Shown here piece after piece: positions 13,526 to 13,810 of a stretch of 13,810 nucleotides of DNA. The stretch is from the NCBI GenBank assembly GCA_023453125.1, contig JAEXUB010000229.1, positions 1 to 13,810 on the forward strand. Direction: 5' to 3'. Below the pieces are notes generated by a model. The model had not been told where the DNA came from, did no database searches, and saw nothing but the letters and a program-made list of their open reading frames with translations. Every line of letters starts with the position of its first letter. Positions within the stretch are counted from its first letter, which is position 1. The DNA comes from Bacteroidota bacterium (GTDB taxonomy: Bacteria; Bacteroidota; Ignavibacteria; Ignavibacteriales; Melioribacteraceae). The position numbers and the translations under genes are program-made.

Positions 13526-13735
13526 ATGCCAATAGCAATTAACAATCAGCGCCCGTTGCAATATACTCCGCCGGCTTCACATATTATTACCGATGAGGCA
13601 GAAGCAATGAAACTCCTGGAACAGAGATGCGGTTATCTTAAACCGTGGAGTATGGAGAATAATACGGATACGCCTGAAAAGCCGAAAAACACTGAACCGA
13701 AGAAGGATTACAGGAAAATTGATTTCTATCTCTGA
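13526..13735 (+). CDS. Hypothetical protein (69 aa)
   Basis: This small, soluble, charged protein follows the receiver-like gene. The AGGAGG ribosome site at 13517-13522 starts right after that gene's stop codon, with only three bases to ATG 13526. The N-terminal half contains INNQRPLQYTPP and DEAEAMKLLEQRCGYLKPW, which could form one helix; the C-terminal half (from about residue 45) is Lys/Pro/Glu-rich and probably disordered, ending in KKDYRKIDFYL. No signal peptide, membrane segment or known domain is seen. The strong ribosome site and close spacing support that it is translated. I do not recognise a family; a short partner or adaptor of the receiver-like protein is a guess from context. 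Confidence 0.7.
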   Translation: MPIAINNQRPLQYTPPASHIITDEAEAMKLLEQRCGYLKPWSMENNTDTPEKPKNTEPKKDYRKIDFYL

Positions 13736-13738
13736 AAA

Positions 13739-13810
13739 TTATTCCGTGCCTATTTCCCTTAATCTTTGAGCACTGACTTCCGGTGTGATATCCCTTTGCG
13801 GGTTAGCAAG
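13739..13810 (-). CDS. C-terminal end of an unidentified gene, cut by window edge
   Basis: On the minus strand one frame stays open from the window edge to TAA at 13741-13739, giving 23 residues (LANPQRDITPEVSAQRLREI, then GTE). The other two minus frames contain stops. The stop is only three bases from the stop of the plus-strand 69-residue gene, so the genes converge tail to tail. The fragment is too short to identify; it looks helical and charged, as a real C-terminus might. Confidence 0.5.
   Translation of the reverse strand, partial: LANPQRDITPEVSAQRLREIGTE

Overview
The window is AT-rich and almost fully coding. Its style is that of a free-living member of the Bacteroidota/Ignavibacteriota/Chlorobiota group, most like an Ignavibacteria-type genome. 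This rests on Rcp1-like and REC-PAS-kinase regulators, an ExbB-ExbD-ExbD-TonB cluster followed by a PstS-like lipoprotein and a TPR protein, abundant two-component genes and AT-rich intergenic DNA. The taxonomic assignment is inference; no rRNA, tRNA, CRISPR array, transposase or phage gene is visible.

Layout: nearly everything is on the minus strand, so genes read from right to left. (1) Positions 1-1161 hold the N-terminal 387 residues of a methyl-accepting chemotaxis protein (Cache sensor, two HAMP domains), cut by the window edge. (2) 1326-3277 is a two-gene signalling unit: an Rcp1-like single-domain response regulator followed by a REC-PAS-HisKA-HATPase kinase. (3) 3508-4240 holds a family I inorganic pyrophosphatase followed by an overlooked 50-codon single-span membrane protein; a 13-bp perfect inverted repeat running into T-rich minus-strand sequence lies beyond it. 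(4) 4311-9367 is one tightly packed operon of seven genes: ExbB-type proton channel, two ExbD proteins, TonB, a 70-residue two-span membrane protein, a PstS-like lipoprotein and a secreted TPR protein. (5) 9625-12857 is a membrane sensor kinase (HAMP, PAS, HisKA, HATPase) and its NtrC-type sigma54 activator, two nucleotides apart. (6) On the plus strand, divergent from the kinase, 13067-13735 encodes a receiver-like protein with Glu at the phosphorylation position and a 69-residue protein of unknown function. A minus-strand gene end enters at 13810.

How the parts may work together: the 257-bp gap between the NtrC-type regulator and exbB contains, on the minus strand, a good sigma54 (-24/-12) promoter with GG and GC ten bases apart and a TTGCA -12 element. 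About 106 and 161 bp upstream of its -24 GG lie two identical 15-bp palindromic sites (ATTTCA-N3-TGAAAT), 55 bp apart. A weaker third copy lies between them and the promoter. This is the layout expected for an enhancer-binding protein acting on a sigma54 promoter. The inferred circuit is kinase, then NtrC-type regulator, then the paired upstream sites, then the TonB/PstS-like/TPR operon. The lipoprotein has no PstCAB permease beside it, so the operon looks like an envelope energy-transduction or ligand-sensing system rather than an ordinary phosphate ABC transporter. A pyrophosphatase gene follows it, separated by an imperfect hairpin.
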